The notes beneath the pieces were generated by a model. It had not been told where the DNA came from and did not search any database. It was given only the letters and a program-made list of their open reading frames with translations. From the NCBI RefSeq assembly GCF_000016325.1, contig NC_009425.1:93750-157749 (forward strand): a stretch of DNA of 64,000 nucleotides. The letters run 5' to 3'. This stretch comes from Enterobacter sp. 638. Its GTDB lineage: Bacteria; Pseudomonadota; Gammaproteobacteria; Enterobacterales; Enterobacteriaceae. The position numbers and the translations under genes were made by a program. This document shows, piece after piece, positions 51,022-58,570 of this stretch. Every line of letters starts with the position of its first letter. Position 1 is the stretch's first letter.

Positions 51022-51229
51022 GCGGTATATTCTCCTGACGGCACGCGCTCAGCAACCAGTTCTGGACATGATGCCAGAATGCCCTGCCCGTCTGTGACGT
51101 CACGCGGACCTTTAATTTTTCCAGAATTTTGCGTGCCGCAAACTCCGATTTATCCCGCAGCACACGCATGGCGCCCGCCACATCTTGATTCTGAACACAA
51201 AGACTTAAAATATGGAAATCGTTCATCAC
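51010..51229 (-). other. Small reading frame upstream of traX, overlapping its start
   Basis: A frame from ATG 51229 (or 51226) encodes MNDFHILSLCVQNQDVAGAM and a basic helical stretch (EFAARKILEKLKVRV... AFWHHVQNWLLSACRQENIP), which looks like a real protein. It then stays open across traX in another frame to 50147 with Arg/Ala-rich, non-coding-like sequence. Either a natural stop was lost or the gene was cut when traX was moved here. Family not recognised. Confidence 0.3.
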
Positions 51230-51528
51230 CCTTCCTTTCTGCCCCTTTAATTATCGGCACAGAAAGGGAAATATTTATACTTATTTTATTATATTCAATG
51301 AGTTATAGGAAAATAAAAAGACTTTTTCAGTATAAAAGCTTGCCAGTCCTCAAAAATGATCTTTATGTGAATCACAGTGTATGATTCATGACAAAGAGAA
51401 CAAATATGAGTACCAGAAATAATTTATGGACAATTTTTCCGATAGTGCCAAAACGTCCAGGACTGATAGCATTTTTTGTATGTCGTCGGGATGTATTCGT
51501 CGAAAACGGAGCATTACATGACAAGGGC

Positions 51529-51552
51529 TGGACAGAATTACCTTAATGTCTA
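51529..51552 (+). repeat. 24-bp interrupted palindrome, copy 1
   Basis: TGGACA...TGTCTA with centre GAATTACCTTAA. First member of the dispersed set in this accessory region. It lies after the 3' end of the two-gene minus-strand unit. A similar but longer spaced pair (TGGACA at 51427, GTCCA at 51455) lies just upstream. Confidence 0.7.
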
Positions 51553-51620
51553 ACCGCGCGGGATTAATCCGAGTGGGAATGCAGAACCGACCGGGCTACG
51601 CTCCGGCCGGAACAGCAGTT

Positions 51621-52052
51621 CTAGATCTTGCTCTTACAGTAAGCGATAAGTGCCGAGACGGATAAGGGTACTGTTCCGTCTTCCATTGGCCTTGAAGGAA
51701 TGAATTTTGTTTTTCGAGCAGCATTCGCTTTAGCTACATTTCGTTGCTTACTGATCGGGTTAGTAGTTTTTTGGTTGGCTAATTTTTTGAATCTATCAAG
51801 CCAATTTGCATACTCATTACCTACAGCTCGAATCAGTTTTTTGAGATCGGGGTCTGTTGCTCTATTATAAAAATCTTCCATTTTATTCATATGCTGACGA
51901 GTTGTTTTCTCTTCATTCAGCGCATCAAGTACTTCCTGATACATATCAATCTCCGCCAATTTAAAAATGTGATTAGAGCATGGTTTCAATTCCTGGGCAA
52001 AATGACTGTTGTGTCCAGGTGAGCAGAGAAAGCCGCAGCTCGGCTTATTCAT
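51621..52052 (-). CDS. Hypothetical protein, second gene of a two-gene unit
   Basis: 143 residues from ATG 52052, which overlaps the end of the upstream gene by 8 nt and so suggests coupling; an internal start at 51944 (MYQEVLDALNEEK) is possible. The first 30 residues hold Cys and His (CGFLCSPGHNSHF...CSNHIF) that could bind a metal. The rest is helical and basic. No family recognised. The partner gene and the flanking repeats suggest a small stability or defence module, which is inference. Confidence 0.55.
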   Translation of the reverse strand: MNKPSCGFLCSPGHNSHFAQELKPCSNHIFKLAEIDMYQEVLDALNEEKTTRQHMNKMEDFYNRATDPDLKKLIRAVGNEYANWLDRFKKLANQKTTNPISKQRNVAKANAARKTKFIPSRPMEDGTVPLSVSALIAYCKSKI

Positions 52053-52323
52053 CTAGAATCAGGCTGGTCTCGAACAGATTTCCTGTTTTATCAAAACTAA
52101 ACCAATATGCGTTATAGTCTTTATCTTCGCAGTTTACATAAAGTTTCCCTGTGAAGTTTAAATCTGTGTAGGTTCCATCCTGATTATCTTTGAGTAACCG
52201 TCCTTCTTCGGAAACAACATAGAATGGACAGAAAAACTCTAAATCTTTTGTGCAAAAATTTTCAGAAGTGGCGGCTTCGGGTAGTGGTCTTTTCTTGTAC
52301 GTGATGTTATTTACAAAACCCAT
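52045..52323 (-). CDS. Hypothetical protein, first gene of a two-gene unit
   Basis: 92 residues from ATG 52323 (RBS-like AAGGTAAC upstream). Beta-rich and acidic, with Cys residues and a YNAYWFSFDKTGNLFETSLILDE end. It resembles small immunity-type or antitoxin-like proteins only in general character. It overlaps the next gene by 8 nt. Confidence 0.55.
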   Translation of the reverse strand: MGFVNNITYKKRPLPEAATSENFCTKDLEFFCPFYVVSEEGRLLKDNQDGTYTDLNFTGKLYVNCEDKDYNAYWFSFDKTGNLFETSLILDE

Positions 52324-52342
52324 GATTGTTACCTTATGTTTA

Positions 52343-52366
52343 TGGATTTAATTACCTGAGTGTCCA
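52343..52366 (+). repeat. 24-bp interrupted palindrome, copy 2
   Basis: TGGATT...TGTCCA with centre TAATTACCTGAG. It lies upstream of the two-gene minus-strand unit. The following TCCATTTTGAA is repeated 21 nt later. Confidence 0.7.
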
Positions 52367-52417
52367 TTTTGAACCTGCAGGAATCCATTTTGAATCAAGT
52401 GTGATTGGGGAATGTAA

Positions 52418-52621
52418 TTGAGCAAACATATTTACTGTAGTTCCAAAATTAGCGCATATTCTTTGAGTAATAACTATCACTTTTTGTTCATCGCTAATAG
52501 TATGGGTTTTACCGTAGTAGTCACAAGTGATTTCAATGTTTCTAAATTTAATGCTTTGTGCTCCGTCCTTATCAATGGCATTAATGTTAACAACAGAGAT
52601 TTCTGCAATTACAGGAAATGA
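52418..52621 (+). CDS. Uncertain small ORF
   Basis: 67 codons from TTG 52418 with GGGGAATG upstream. AT-rich, hydrophobic in parts (YHFLFIANSMGFTVVVTSD). It overlaps a second small ORF (52618-52806). Neither is recognised; both sit between repeat copies 2 and 4 and may be decayed. Confidence 0.25.
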   Translation: MSKHIYCSSKISAYSLSNNYHFLFIANSMGFTVVVTSDFNVSKFNALCSVLINGINVNNRDFCNYRK

Positions 52622-52742
52622 GAAAAAATATAAATAAAGTTAGGAGCTTTTTCATTATGCGCTTACTAGTTAGTGATTATATGTTCCATCCTACTAGGTC
52701 AGATCACTGTTTTCCAGTAGAACACGACAAAATAGCAGGATC

Positions 52743-52766
52743 TGGACGGTATTACCTGAACGACCA
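52743..52766 (+). repeat. 24-bp interrupted palindrome, copy 3
   Basis: TGGACG...CGACCA with centre GTATTACCTGAA. Only 39 nt before copy 4. Confidence 0.6.
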
Positions 52767-52781
52767 AGTGGTAGAAAATGA

Positions 52782-52805
52782 TGGACAGAAAATGCTGTAT
52801 GTCTA
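52782..52805 (+). repeat. 24-bp interrupted palindrome, copy 4
   Basis: TGGACA...TGTCTA with diverged centre GAAAATGCTGTA. Its end lies 24 nt from the 3' end of the RelE-type toxin gene. Confidence 0.6.
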
Positions 52806-52828
52806 ACTGCCTGGGAAATTAACCCTTA

Positions 52829-53116
52829 TTATCTCATTCGTTCGCTTGCCAGATTATAAACATCACTTCTTTCGCGTTTACCTACGGCTACAACAGCGAT
52901 AATCAATTGATCGTCAATCACCTGATAGACCAGGCGAAAACCAGACGCACGTAATTTTATTTTGTAGCAGTCCTTTATCCCACGCAGCTTTGCAGAGGGA
53001 ATATGAGGATTTTCACTGCAGTTCTTCAGCTTTTTAGCAAATTGCTGCTGAATGGACTTATCCAGCTTCATCCACTCTTTCAGCGCATCATCCCTGAATT
53101 TGACTGTGTAAGTCAT
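52829..53116 (-). CDS. relE: RelE-family toxin
   Basis: 95 residues with the RelE/ParE fold pattern: YTVKFRDDALKEWMKLDKSIQQQFAKKL, NPHIPSAKLRGIKDCYKIKLRASGFRLVYQV, and AVVAVGKRERSDVY. Such toxins cleave mRNA at the ribosome. Start ATG 53116 overlaps the antitoxin stop by 4 nt. It closely resembles the StbE/RelE toxins of enterobacterial plasmids. Confidence 0.93.
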   Translation of the reverse strand: MTYTVKFRDDALKEWMKLDKSIQQQFAKKLKNCSENPHIPSAKLRGIKDCYKIKLRASGFRLVYQVIDDQLIIAVVAVGKRERSDVYNLASERMR

Positions 53117-53364
53117 AAGTAGCTATCCAGATCCACGTCGTGCAGTTGCTGGTTGCTGCGCTCGGCGACCAGCTTAACCAGTTCCTGATCATCCAGGGCA
53201 TCGAGCATCTTTTCGTACAGCTCTGCGGGTACACAATAAAAGGCTGGCTGGTTACGGTTCAGAATAGCAACCGGGTAGCCATCACCGGCGCTGACTGTAG
53301 CCATCGGATTTTTCTTAAGCTCGCTTACACTGGCGCTTGTGTCGGTAAGAATGATATTAGGCAT
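53113..53364 (-). CDS. Phd/YefM-type antitoxin (StbD-like) of the RelE pair
   Basis: 83 residues: ILTDTSASVSELKKNPMATVSAGDGYPVAILNRNQPAFYCVPAELYEKML is the Phd/YefM DNA-binding N-terminus, followed by an acidic C-terminal toxin-neutralising tail. It is the first gene of the operon and would autoregulate it through the palindrome just upstream. Confidence 0.92.
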   Translation of the reverse strand: MPNIILTDTSASVSELKKNPMATVSAGDGYPVAILNRNQPAFYCVPAELYEKMLDALDDQELVKLVAERSNQQLHDVDLDSYL

Positions 53365-53370
53365 AAAACC

Positions 53371-53402
53371 ACCTTTAAGACTGTTTAACCAGTCTTAAAG
53401 GT
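53371..53402 (-). promoter_or_regulatory. Operator palindrome of the toxin-antitoxin operon
   Basis: Perfect 13-bp inverted repeat ACCTTTAAGACTG / CAGTCTTAAAGGT with a 6-nt spacer, 7 nt upstream of the antitoxin start. A further half-like CAAGTCTT lies at ~53425. A likely binding site of the antitoxin-toxin complex. Confidence 0.8.
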
Positions 53403-53447
53403 ACTCTTTACATGACCTGTTAACAAGTCTTTTGTGTTTTTTTCGTA

Positions 53448-53471
53448 TGGACAGAATCACCTGAACGTCCA
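53448..53471 (+). repeat. 24-bp interrupted palindrome, copy 5
   Basis: TGGACA...CGTCCA with centre GAATCACCTGAA, between the toxin-antitoxin promoter and the nuclease-like gene. Confidence 0.75.
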
Positions 53472-53495
53472 ATGTGACTGAAAGGCAGACGTAAT

Positions 53496-54353
53496 ATGAT
53501 AAAATTTCCTGCACTTACAGCTAATGCAATCAGACAAGACAACCCGGACGGCACTATGACGCAGAAAACACTGGCAGAACGCTTTGATGAACTGGAACTG
53601 GAATATCAGGAAGTCATATCGACAACATATACAGCATTCAGCGAGTTTTCGGGAAAAAACAAAGAATATGTGGATTCACCTAAATATAAAACCTGGATAG
53701 CCAGAGCTAAAAAACTAATTACTGATAGTTATGGAAAGGATTCTGATTTTTATACGGGGTTTGTTGAAGCAGAGAGCGGGTTTTATGCATCAAATCATGA
53801 AATTCTGACCAAACAGTTAAAACCTGCATTTGATGCAGCGAAAGCAGATTTAGTTTATTCCATTCCGGCAATATCAAATGCTTTGGCAAATATAAATGAT
53901 GGGTTAGAACTCATAATAAATATTCTCAATAAATTTCCTGCTTTTTGCCGTCAATTAAAGAAAAGGCACGATGGAAGGCCAACGATTGAAATTAGCGATG
54001 AATATGATGTACAGGATCTGGTTCATTCACTTCTGGTGCTGCATTTTGATGACGTCAGGGCAGAGGAGGCTTCACCGAGTTATGCTGGCTCGTCATCCAG
54101 ACAGGACTTTCTGCTAAAGAAGGAAAAGATAGTCATTGAGGTGAAGAAAACCCGTAAGACCCTCAGCGCTGGCAAAATTGGAGAAGAACTGATCATTGAT
54201 ATGGCCCGTTACTGCGCACACCCGGACTGCGACACGTTGGTATGTTTTGTTTACGACCCTGATGGCTGGGTGAATAATCCGAAAGGAGTGATAAGCGATC
54301 TTGAGAGAGGAGATACAGAAGGTAAGACCAGGGTGGTGATTGCCCAGTTCTGA
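53496..54353 (+). CDS. PD-(D/E)XK nuclease-like protein (DpnII/MboI-type C-terminal domain)
   Basis: 285 residues. A helical N-terminal two-thirds is followed by a restriction-endonuclease-like C-terminus: VQDLVHSLLVLHFDDVRAEE, SSSRQDFLLKKEKIVIEVKKTR (Asp ~203, Glu ~215, Lys ~217) and CDTLVCFVYDPDGWVNNP. This pattern fits the REase_DpnII-MboI family found in stand-alone defence-like proteins. No methyltransferase lies nearby. Start at 53496 or 53556 (MTQKTLAERF). Flanked by repeat copies 5 and 6. A role in anti-phage defence is inference. Confidence 0.7.
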   Translation: MIKFPALTANAIRQDNPDGTMTQKTLAERFDELELEYQEVISTTYTAFSEFSGKNKEYVDSPKYKTWIARAKKLITDSYGKDSDFYTGFVEAESGFYASNHEILTKQLKPAFDAAKADLVYSIPAISNALANINDGLELIINILNKFPAFCRQLKKRHDGRPTIEISDEYDVQDLVHSLLVLHFDDVRAEEASPSYAGSSSRQDFLLKKEKIVIEVKKTRKTLSAGKIGEELIIDMARYCAHPDCDTLVCFVYDPDGWVNNPKGVISDLERGDTEGKTRVVIAQF

Positions 54354-54370
54354 TATTGACTGTTGCCATC

Positions 54371-54394
54371 TGGATTGAATTACCTGAATGTCCA
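54371..54394 (+). repeat. 24-bp interrupted palindrome, copy 6
   Basis: TGGATT...TGTCCA with centre GAATTACCTGAA, 17 nt after the nuclease-like gene. Confidence 0.75.
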
Positions 54395-54480
54395 GGCAGG
54401 CGCGGAGATAACGTAACAGGTGGGATTTGCCAGCAGATTCTGAGCTGGCCGCGCAGCCGGTGGTGGTGAAATGCTGGCGC

Positions 54481-54504
54481 TGGACAGAACAACGGTTATG
54501 TCCA
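54481..54504 (+). repeat. 24-bp interrupted palindrome, copy 7
   Basis: TGGACA...TGTCCA with centre GAACAACGGTTA. Followed by GGTGGCGTGGGGATTAAT, similar to the flank of copy 1 (ACCGCGCGGGATTAAT). No gene lies between copies 6 and 7. Confidence 0.7.
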
Positions 54505-54598
54505 GGTGGCGTGGGGATTAATGGGAGGTGGCCGCAGCGGTATTCCGGCGCACTGTCACGCCCTGGCCGGAGTTACCAAGGGTCAGTTTGGAAATGCA

Positions 54599-54636
54599 CT
54601 AAGCGTACAATAATTTCCGATATCCAAACGGACCCC
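54599..54636 (-). mobile_element. Tn3-family terminal inverted repeat
   Basis: Exactly 38 bp; read on the minus strand it starts GGGGTCCG and ends TACGCTTAG, the Tn3-family IR pattern. It is preceded on the + strand by AAATGCACT, as is the repeat at 50159. No transposase gene follows directly, only fragments. Confidence 0.6.
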
Positions 54637-54656
54637 AAGTTGCACTCCCGGCATTT

Positions 54657-55097
54657 CGTACTAAAGCTATTTCGCTGGTACTGGCCGGGGGCGTCGTAGC
54701 AGCCCTGTTAGGCCCGTTTCTGGCCAGTCTCGGCAGTGTATTGTTCAGTGTGCCGTATGTAGGCTCATTCCTCTTTATGGGCATAATGGCCTCGCTGGGC
54801 CTGTTGTTATTGGCACGTTTGCAGATACCGGCCCAGCCCGGTGAACCTTCCGGGCAAGTGCCGGCAAGGCCGTGTAAAAAGTGGTTTCTCAGCCTGCGTA
54901 TCTTGTCGCCCTTTTTTCCGGCTCATCCGGATTTGGAATAATGGTTCTGGGCCTGACGGCAACGCCCATCGCAATGAAGCATTACGGTTTTGACTTGTCA
55001 CAAATCGCCGTCCTGATCCAACTCCACATACTGGGCCGTTTCGTACCCGTGGTTTTTTACAGCATTGGACCTCAAACACCTTATATAAGTCATTAGC
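54657..55097 (+). pseudogene. Decayed MFS transporter fragment
   Basis: From ~54660 one frame reads KAISLVLAGGVVAALLGPFLASLG...YVGSFLFMGIMASLGLLLLARLQIP, then a frameshift near 54890 moves coding to LVALFSGSSGFGIMVLGLTATPIAMKHYGFDLSQIAVLIQLHILGRFVP. Both pieces are typical MFS helices, including a TM-loop-TM with a Gly-rich motif. The N-terminal start and the C-terminal half are missing, so it is inactive. Confidence 0.7.
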
Positions 55098-55357
55098 ATA
55101 CTATCTAATTCATCAATCAACATCATGTGATGTTTCGAATGAAACATTATTTCAATAATGCCTAAAAACTCACATTCGACCTTTTAGCTAAAGATGTTTA
55201 ATGTGATCTACGTCAAGATTCTGATCATCATCTTCCGGGATAGTTCACGCCATAAATTAAGTTTTGTCGCTAATAAAGAAACAATACTGTCTACGAATAA
55301 TCGAACGAATCTAGATAAGTTGACATTCAACTTCTTTAATATTAATGAGATTCTTTA

Positions 55358-56641
55358 ATGAAATCAATTAAATACGCTGTAGCTATAGCTGTGTGTGGTG
55401 TTATCTTCTCTTCTTCTGTTTACGCAGGGCAGTTTATGACTGTGGAAGCAAAAGCTGAAGCTATTCAGCAAATTCGTAACGAAGCGAATGCTGCAAAATC
55501 AATCATTGATATTTATCAAGCACATCCTGATAATTCAATGTATAACCAATTGCAACTTGCTCGCGATACTTTCGATGGTGCTGCTTTACGTATTGCTGAT
55601 ATTCAGGCTACACCTGCTGCTCCAGTAGCTACACCATCTAAACTGATGAATGTTCCGCATCAAATTCCAGTATTAGCTCCTCAGCCTAACCTTATTACCC
55701 CAGTTACTCCACAGCCTATAGCGCTTCCTGTTAAGCCTATGGCTACTCCTGCTGCTACTCCAGTTAAATTGCAGCAAGTACCTCAACCAATGGCAACACC
55801 TACACCTGCTACTGTTAATGTTCCTAATCCTATTGCTGTATCACCTAAGCCCATGGCCATTCCTTTAGCTACACCAGCGGCGATCCCTCAGAAATTGCAA
55901 CAAACTCCTGTAGCAATGAATGTTCCTCAGCCTCAGACGGCAGCAACGCCTATTCCTGTACCTCAGCCTATGGTTTCTCTTATACCAATTGTTAAGGGTA
56001 CTAGTACTCCTATCGCCACTGGCGTTAGCGGCCCTCACACAATCGTGCCTATACTTTCTTCTACAGCTGTGAAAACAGTAGACGCTAAACCGAGTACTTT
56101 AACTACAGGTATAATCAATACTCAGACCACTGCATCAACCACATTCGGCGCTGTTGATGGTAAAGATGGTGAAAAAGGCGATAAAGGCAGCGACGGTAAA
56201 AACGGCGTAACAACCACCATCACGAAGATGGAAGTTGATACAGCTATGCAAGCAAAAGTAGTAGCAAACACCGCAGCTATCGCTTCTACAGCTACCCAAA
56301 CCGCTACCGTAGCTAAAGATTTGCAGGATGCAAAACAGGTCCTTGCTCAGCAACAAGCTAACAGCAATGCACAATTCAAAAGCTTGAAAAATGAAATTGA
56401 CGGCAACAAAAAAGAAGCACGTAGCGGAGTGGCTAGCGCTATTGCGATTGCATCAATGCCACAGGTTGAAGCAGGTCAATCAGTGATGTTTTCTGCTGGT
56501 GTAGGTTCATTCAAAGATGAACAAGCTCTAAGCGTCGGCGCTTCCTTCCATGCTGGGGAGCATGCAGTGATCAAAGCTGGTATCAGCGATTCAACTAATA
56601 ATGATCTGTCTATGGGCGCAGGTGTCGGAATCGGCTTTTGA
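55358..56641 (+). CDS. Trimeric autotransporter adhesin (YadA-type) with Pro/Thr-rich stalk
   Basis: 427 residues, AT-rich compared with the tra region. Signal peptide to SVYA (23). Residues ~85-230 are a Pro/Ala/Thr/Val-rich stretch of repeated PxPMATP-like units. A collagen-like GKDGEKGDKGSDGKNG follows at ~267-284, then a coiled coil (~285-365). The C-terminal ~60 residues form the YadA anchor (VEAGQSVMFSAGVGSFKDEQALSVGASFHAGEHAVIKAGIS, ending GVGIGF). No globular YadA head is present. It probably forms a short trimeric surface fibre. Confidence 0.85.
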   Translation: MKSIKYAVAIAVCGVIFSSSVYAGQFMTVEAKAEAIQQIRNEANAAKSIIDIYQAHPDNSMYNQLQLARDTFDGAALRIADIQATPAAPVATPSKLMNVPHQIPVLAPQPNLITPVTPQPIALPVKPMATPAATPVKLQQVPQPMATPTPATVNVPNPIAVSPKPMAIPLATPAAIPQKLQQTPVAMNVPQPQTAATPIPVPQPMVSLIPIVKGTSTPIATGVSGPHTIVPILSSTAVKTVDAKPSTLTTGIINTQTTASTTFGAVDGKDGEKGDKGSDGKNGVTTTITKMEVDTAMQAKVVANTAAIASTATQTATVAKDLQDAKQVLAQQQANSNAQFKSLKNEIDGNKKEARSGVASAIAIASMPQVEAGQSVMFSAGVGSFKDEQALSVGASFHAGEHAVIKAGISDSTNNDLSMGAGVGIGF

Positions 56642-56767
56642 TTTATCTATAACGTCCCTATAATGGGGTGTATAGAAAAGAAGTCTGTTTAGCATCCTAG
56701 GGTATGGGTTTGTTTGTTACATAGCGTTAGATAGACTTCTTTTTTACACTTTCCAGATGATATATTT

Positions 56768-56866
56768 ATGATCAAACTTATTATTCTAACTACTATCCTT
56801 TCACTTGCATTAGTTCTTACTGGTTTCTTTTTTGGCTACATATACTTTGTCTTATATGTTTATTAA
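56768..56866 (+). CDS. 32-residue single-helix membrane peptide
   Basis: ATG 56768 to TAA 56866, MIKLIILTTILSLALVLTG followed by FFFGYIYFVLYVY: almost wholly hydrophobic. No strong RBS. It lies between the adhesin and the lipoprotein gene. Could be a real small membrane protein or chance. Confidence 0.3.
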   Translation: MIKLIILTTILSLALVLTGFFFGYIYFVLYVY

Positions 56867-56982
56867 GCTCAGTCTATTCATTATGAAAGGACTATAATGG
56901 TTTGGTTATAATTTTCGGTATCTATTTTGTGGCTATTATGCTGCGAAATAAATTTGATGAAATGACATATAGCGGTGATTAA

Positions 56983-57441
56983 ATGAAAAAATTAATGATG
57001 GTAGTTGTTAGCATCTCAATTCTTGCAGGATGTTCTACAGAAGCTGATCGTATGGCTAAATGTGAAGCACAAGGGATAGATAAACCCACTTGCTATCTTG
57101 CTGAACAAAACCGCACTACAGCTATTAATGCTGCTGCTGAGAAACAGGCACTCGAAAACGCGGCTAATGCTGTACAACACGCACAAGCAGCACATGTAAT
57201 CGATCCTATGCGGGAAGCTACGCTAACGGGTCCAGGTGTGAAAGCTACCGTTAGTAACGGTTTTTTCAAGGCCACTATCAATAACAAAAAGGCTAAGGTT
57301 AAGCGCCTCAACGCGAATTACTATGAAATTAGCGGGGCTGGCTACATCGTTTCTATCTCGTTGGATAAAGAAGGTATACAAAGCGCCTCTTATACAAAAC
57401 AATATTCTAAAACGAATGGGATTATGCAGGTACAGCAATAA
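56983..57441 (+). CDS. Lipoprotein downstream of the trimeric adhesin
   Basis: 152 residues with lipobox ILAGC (Cys17). An Ala-rich helical middle (NAAAEKQALENAANAVQHAQAAHV) is followed by a beta-rich C-terminus (ATLTGPGVKATVSNGFFKATINNKKAKVKRLNANYYEISGAGYIVS). Base composition matches the adhesin. In Salmonella a lipoprotein (SadB) helps secretion of the adjacent trimeric adhesin SadA. This gene may play a similar part, but no sequence similarity is claimed. Confidence 0.7.
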   Translation: MKKLMMVVVSISILAGCSTEADRMAKCEAQGIDKPTCYLAEQNRTTAINAAAEKQALENAANAVQHAQAAHVIDPMREATLTGPGVKATVSNGFFKATINNKKAKVKRLNANYYEISGAGYIVSISLDKEGIQSASYTKQYSKTNGIMQVQQ

Positions 57442-57583
57442 TAAAAGAAGCCCCTTATTATTGTGGAGCCAGGTGAGCATTTCCTCCGCAAGCAAAAAAC
57501 CTTTATCTGTCCGCATGGCGTGGGGGTAAAGGTGGAGAATGCAGATTTTTTGCAGCGCCCGGTTGAAGGGGGACAATTCCAGG

Positions 57584-57675
57584 GATACGGCAGGTTCCAG
57601 TGACCTGATCTTCGGTCTTTTCTGGTTGCTGGGCTATCAGTTCTCTCCTCGTCTGGCTGATGCCGGAGCTGTAAG
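57584..57675 (+). pseudogene. Tn3-family transposase (TnpA) fragment
   Basis: About 30 codons read TAGSSDLIFGLFWLLGYQFS then PRLADAGA, the conserved C-terminal region of Tn3 transposases (DLIFGL.ALLGYRFSPRLADL). It is cut on the right by the IS3 element and on the left by unrelated DNA. Confidence 0.75.
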
Positions 57676-57685
57676 CACACCCGTT

Positions 57686-58570
57686 TTAGTTCCACGCACT
57701 TTTTGAGATTTCCGTGTTTTCGGCCATCAATCTGTATTCTTCCGGCGTCAGGTTATTCAGGGATTCATGAGGTCGCTCACTGTTATATTCAGCCAGCCAG
57801 CGCTCTGTAATTTCCCGTGCTTCATTCAGGGTTCTGAACAGGTAAAAATCCAGTATTTCTGTCCGGTACGTCCGGTTAAACCGTTCGATAAAGGCATTCT
57901 GGGTCGGCTTACCCGGTTTGATAAAGTCCAGCATCACCCCGTGTTCTTCCGCCCACTGCGCCAGTGCCAGTGAGACCAGTTCTGGCCCGTTATCCATCCG
58001 CATCTTCAGAGGATATCCGCGGTTTGCTACTATCCTGTCCAGTACCCGGACGACACGCTGAGCTGGAATATTCAGGTCGATTTCTATCGCCAGCACCTCA
58101 CGGTTAAAATCATCCACCACGTTGAAGGTTCGAAAGCGTCTGCCGCAGACGAGTGCATCGTGCATAAAATCAATCGACCAGCTCTGGTTTAACGCTTGCG
58201 GTGTTGCCAGCGGGGTCGGGTTGCGCACCGGCAGACGTTGTTTACCCTTACGACGAAAATTCAGTTTCAGCAGGCAGTAAATCCGGTGAACGCGTTTATG
58301 GTTCCAGGCATTACCGTGCCTGCGAAGCACCTGAAAAAGCTTCTTAAAACCGTAGCGCGGATAGCGTTCTGCCAGTTCAGTCAGCGCCTGGATCACCGGT
58401 TCATCACGCCGGGTATCAGGCTGATAAAAATATACCGTCCTGCTCAGCGATAACGTCCTGCAGGCCTGGCGTAAACTCATGGCAAAATGCGCCGTCAGAT
58501 AGCGGACGAGTTCACGCTTTATCGCTGGTTTTAAAGCTTTTTTTCGATAACATCTTTCAACGCCCGGCAT
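57686..58570 (-). CDS. IS3-family transposase OrfB (DDE integrase)
   Basis: 294 residues in the -1 frame relative to OrfA. HTH_21 and rve domains: YPRYGFKKLFQVLRRHG, NQSWSIDFMHDALVCGRRFRTFNVVDDFNREVLAIEID, and NRGYPLKMRMDNGPELVS, with the final Glu in FIERFNRTYRTEIL, so the D-D-E triad is intact. It is made as an OrfAB fusion by -1 frameshifting. Most like the IS407/IS3 subgroup. Confidence 0.93.
   Translation of the reverse strand: MPGVERCYRKKALKPAIKRELVRYLTAHFAMSLRQACRTLSLSRTVYFYQPDTRRDEPVIQALTELAERYPRYGFKKLFQVLRRHGNAWNHKRVHRIYCLLKLNFRRKGKQRLPVRNPTPLATPQALNQSWSIDFMHDALVCGRRFRTFNVVDDFNREVLAIEIDLNIPAQRVVRVLDRIVANRGYPLKMRMDNGPELVSLALAQWAEEHGVMLDFIKPGKPTQNAFIERFNRTYRTEILDFYLFRTLNEAREITERWLAEYNSERPHESLNNLTPEEYRLMAENTEISKSAWN

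Noticed and set aside
51529..54504. Integron attC sites or pdif (Xer) sites
   Set aside because: The 24-bp elements lack the attC GTTRRRY/RYYYAAC core and the 11-6-11 Xer layout. No integron integrase is present. They are kept as an unnamed repeat family.
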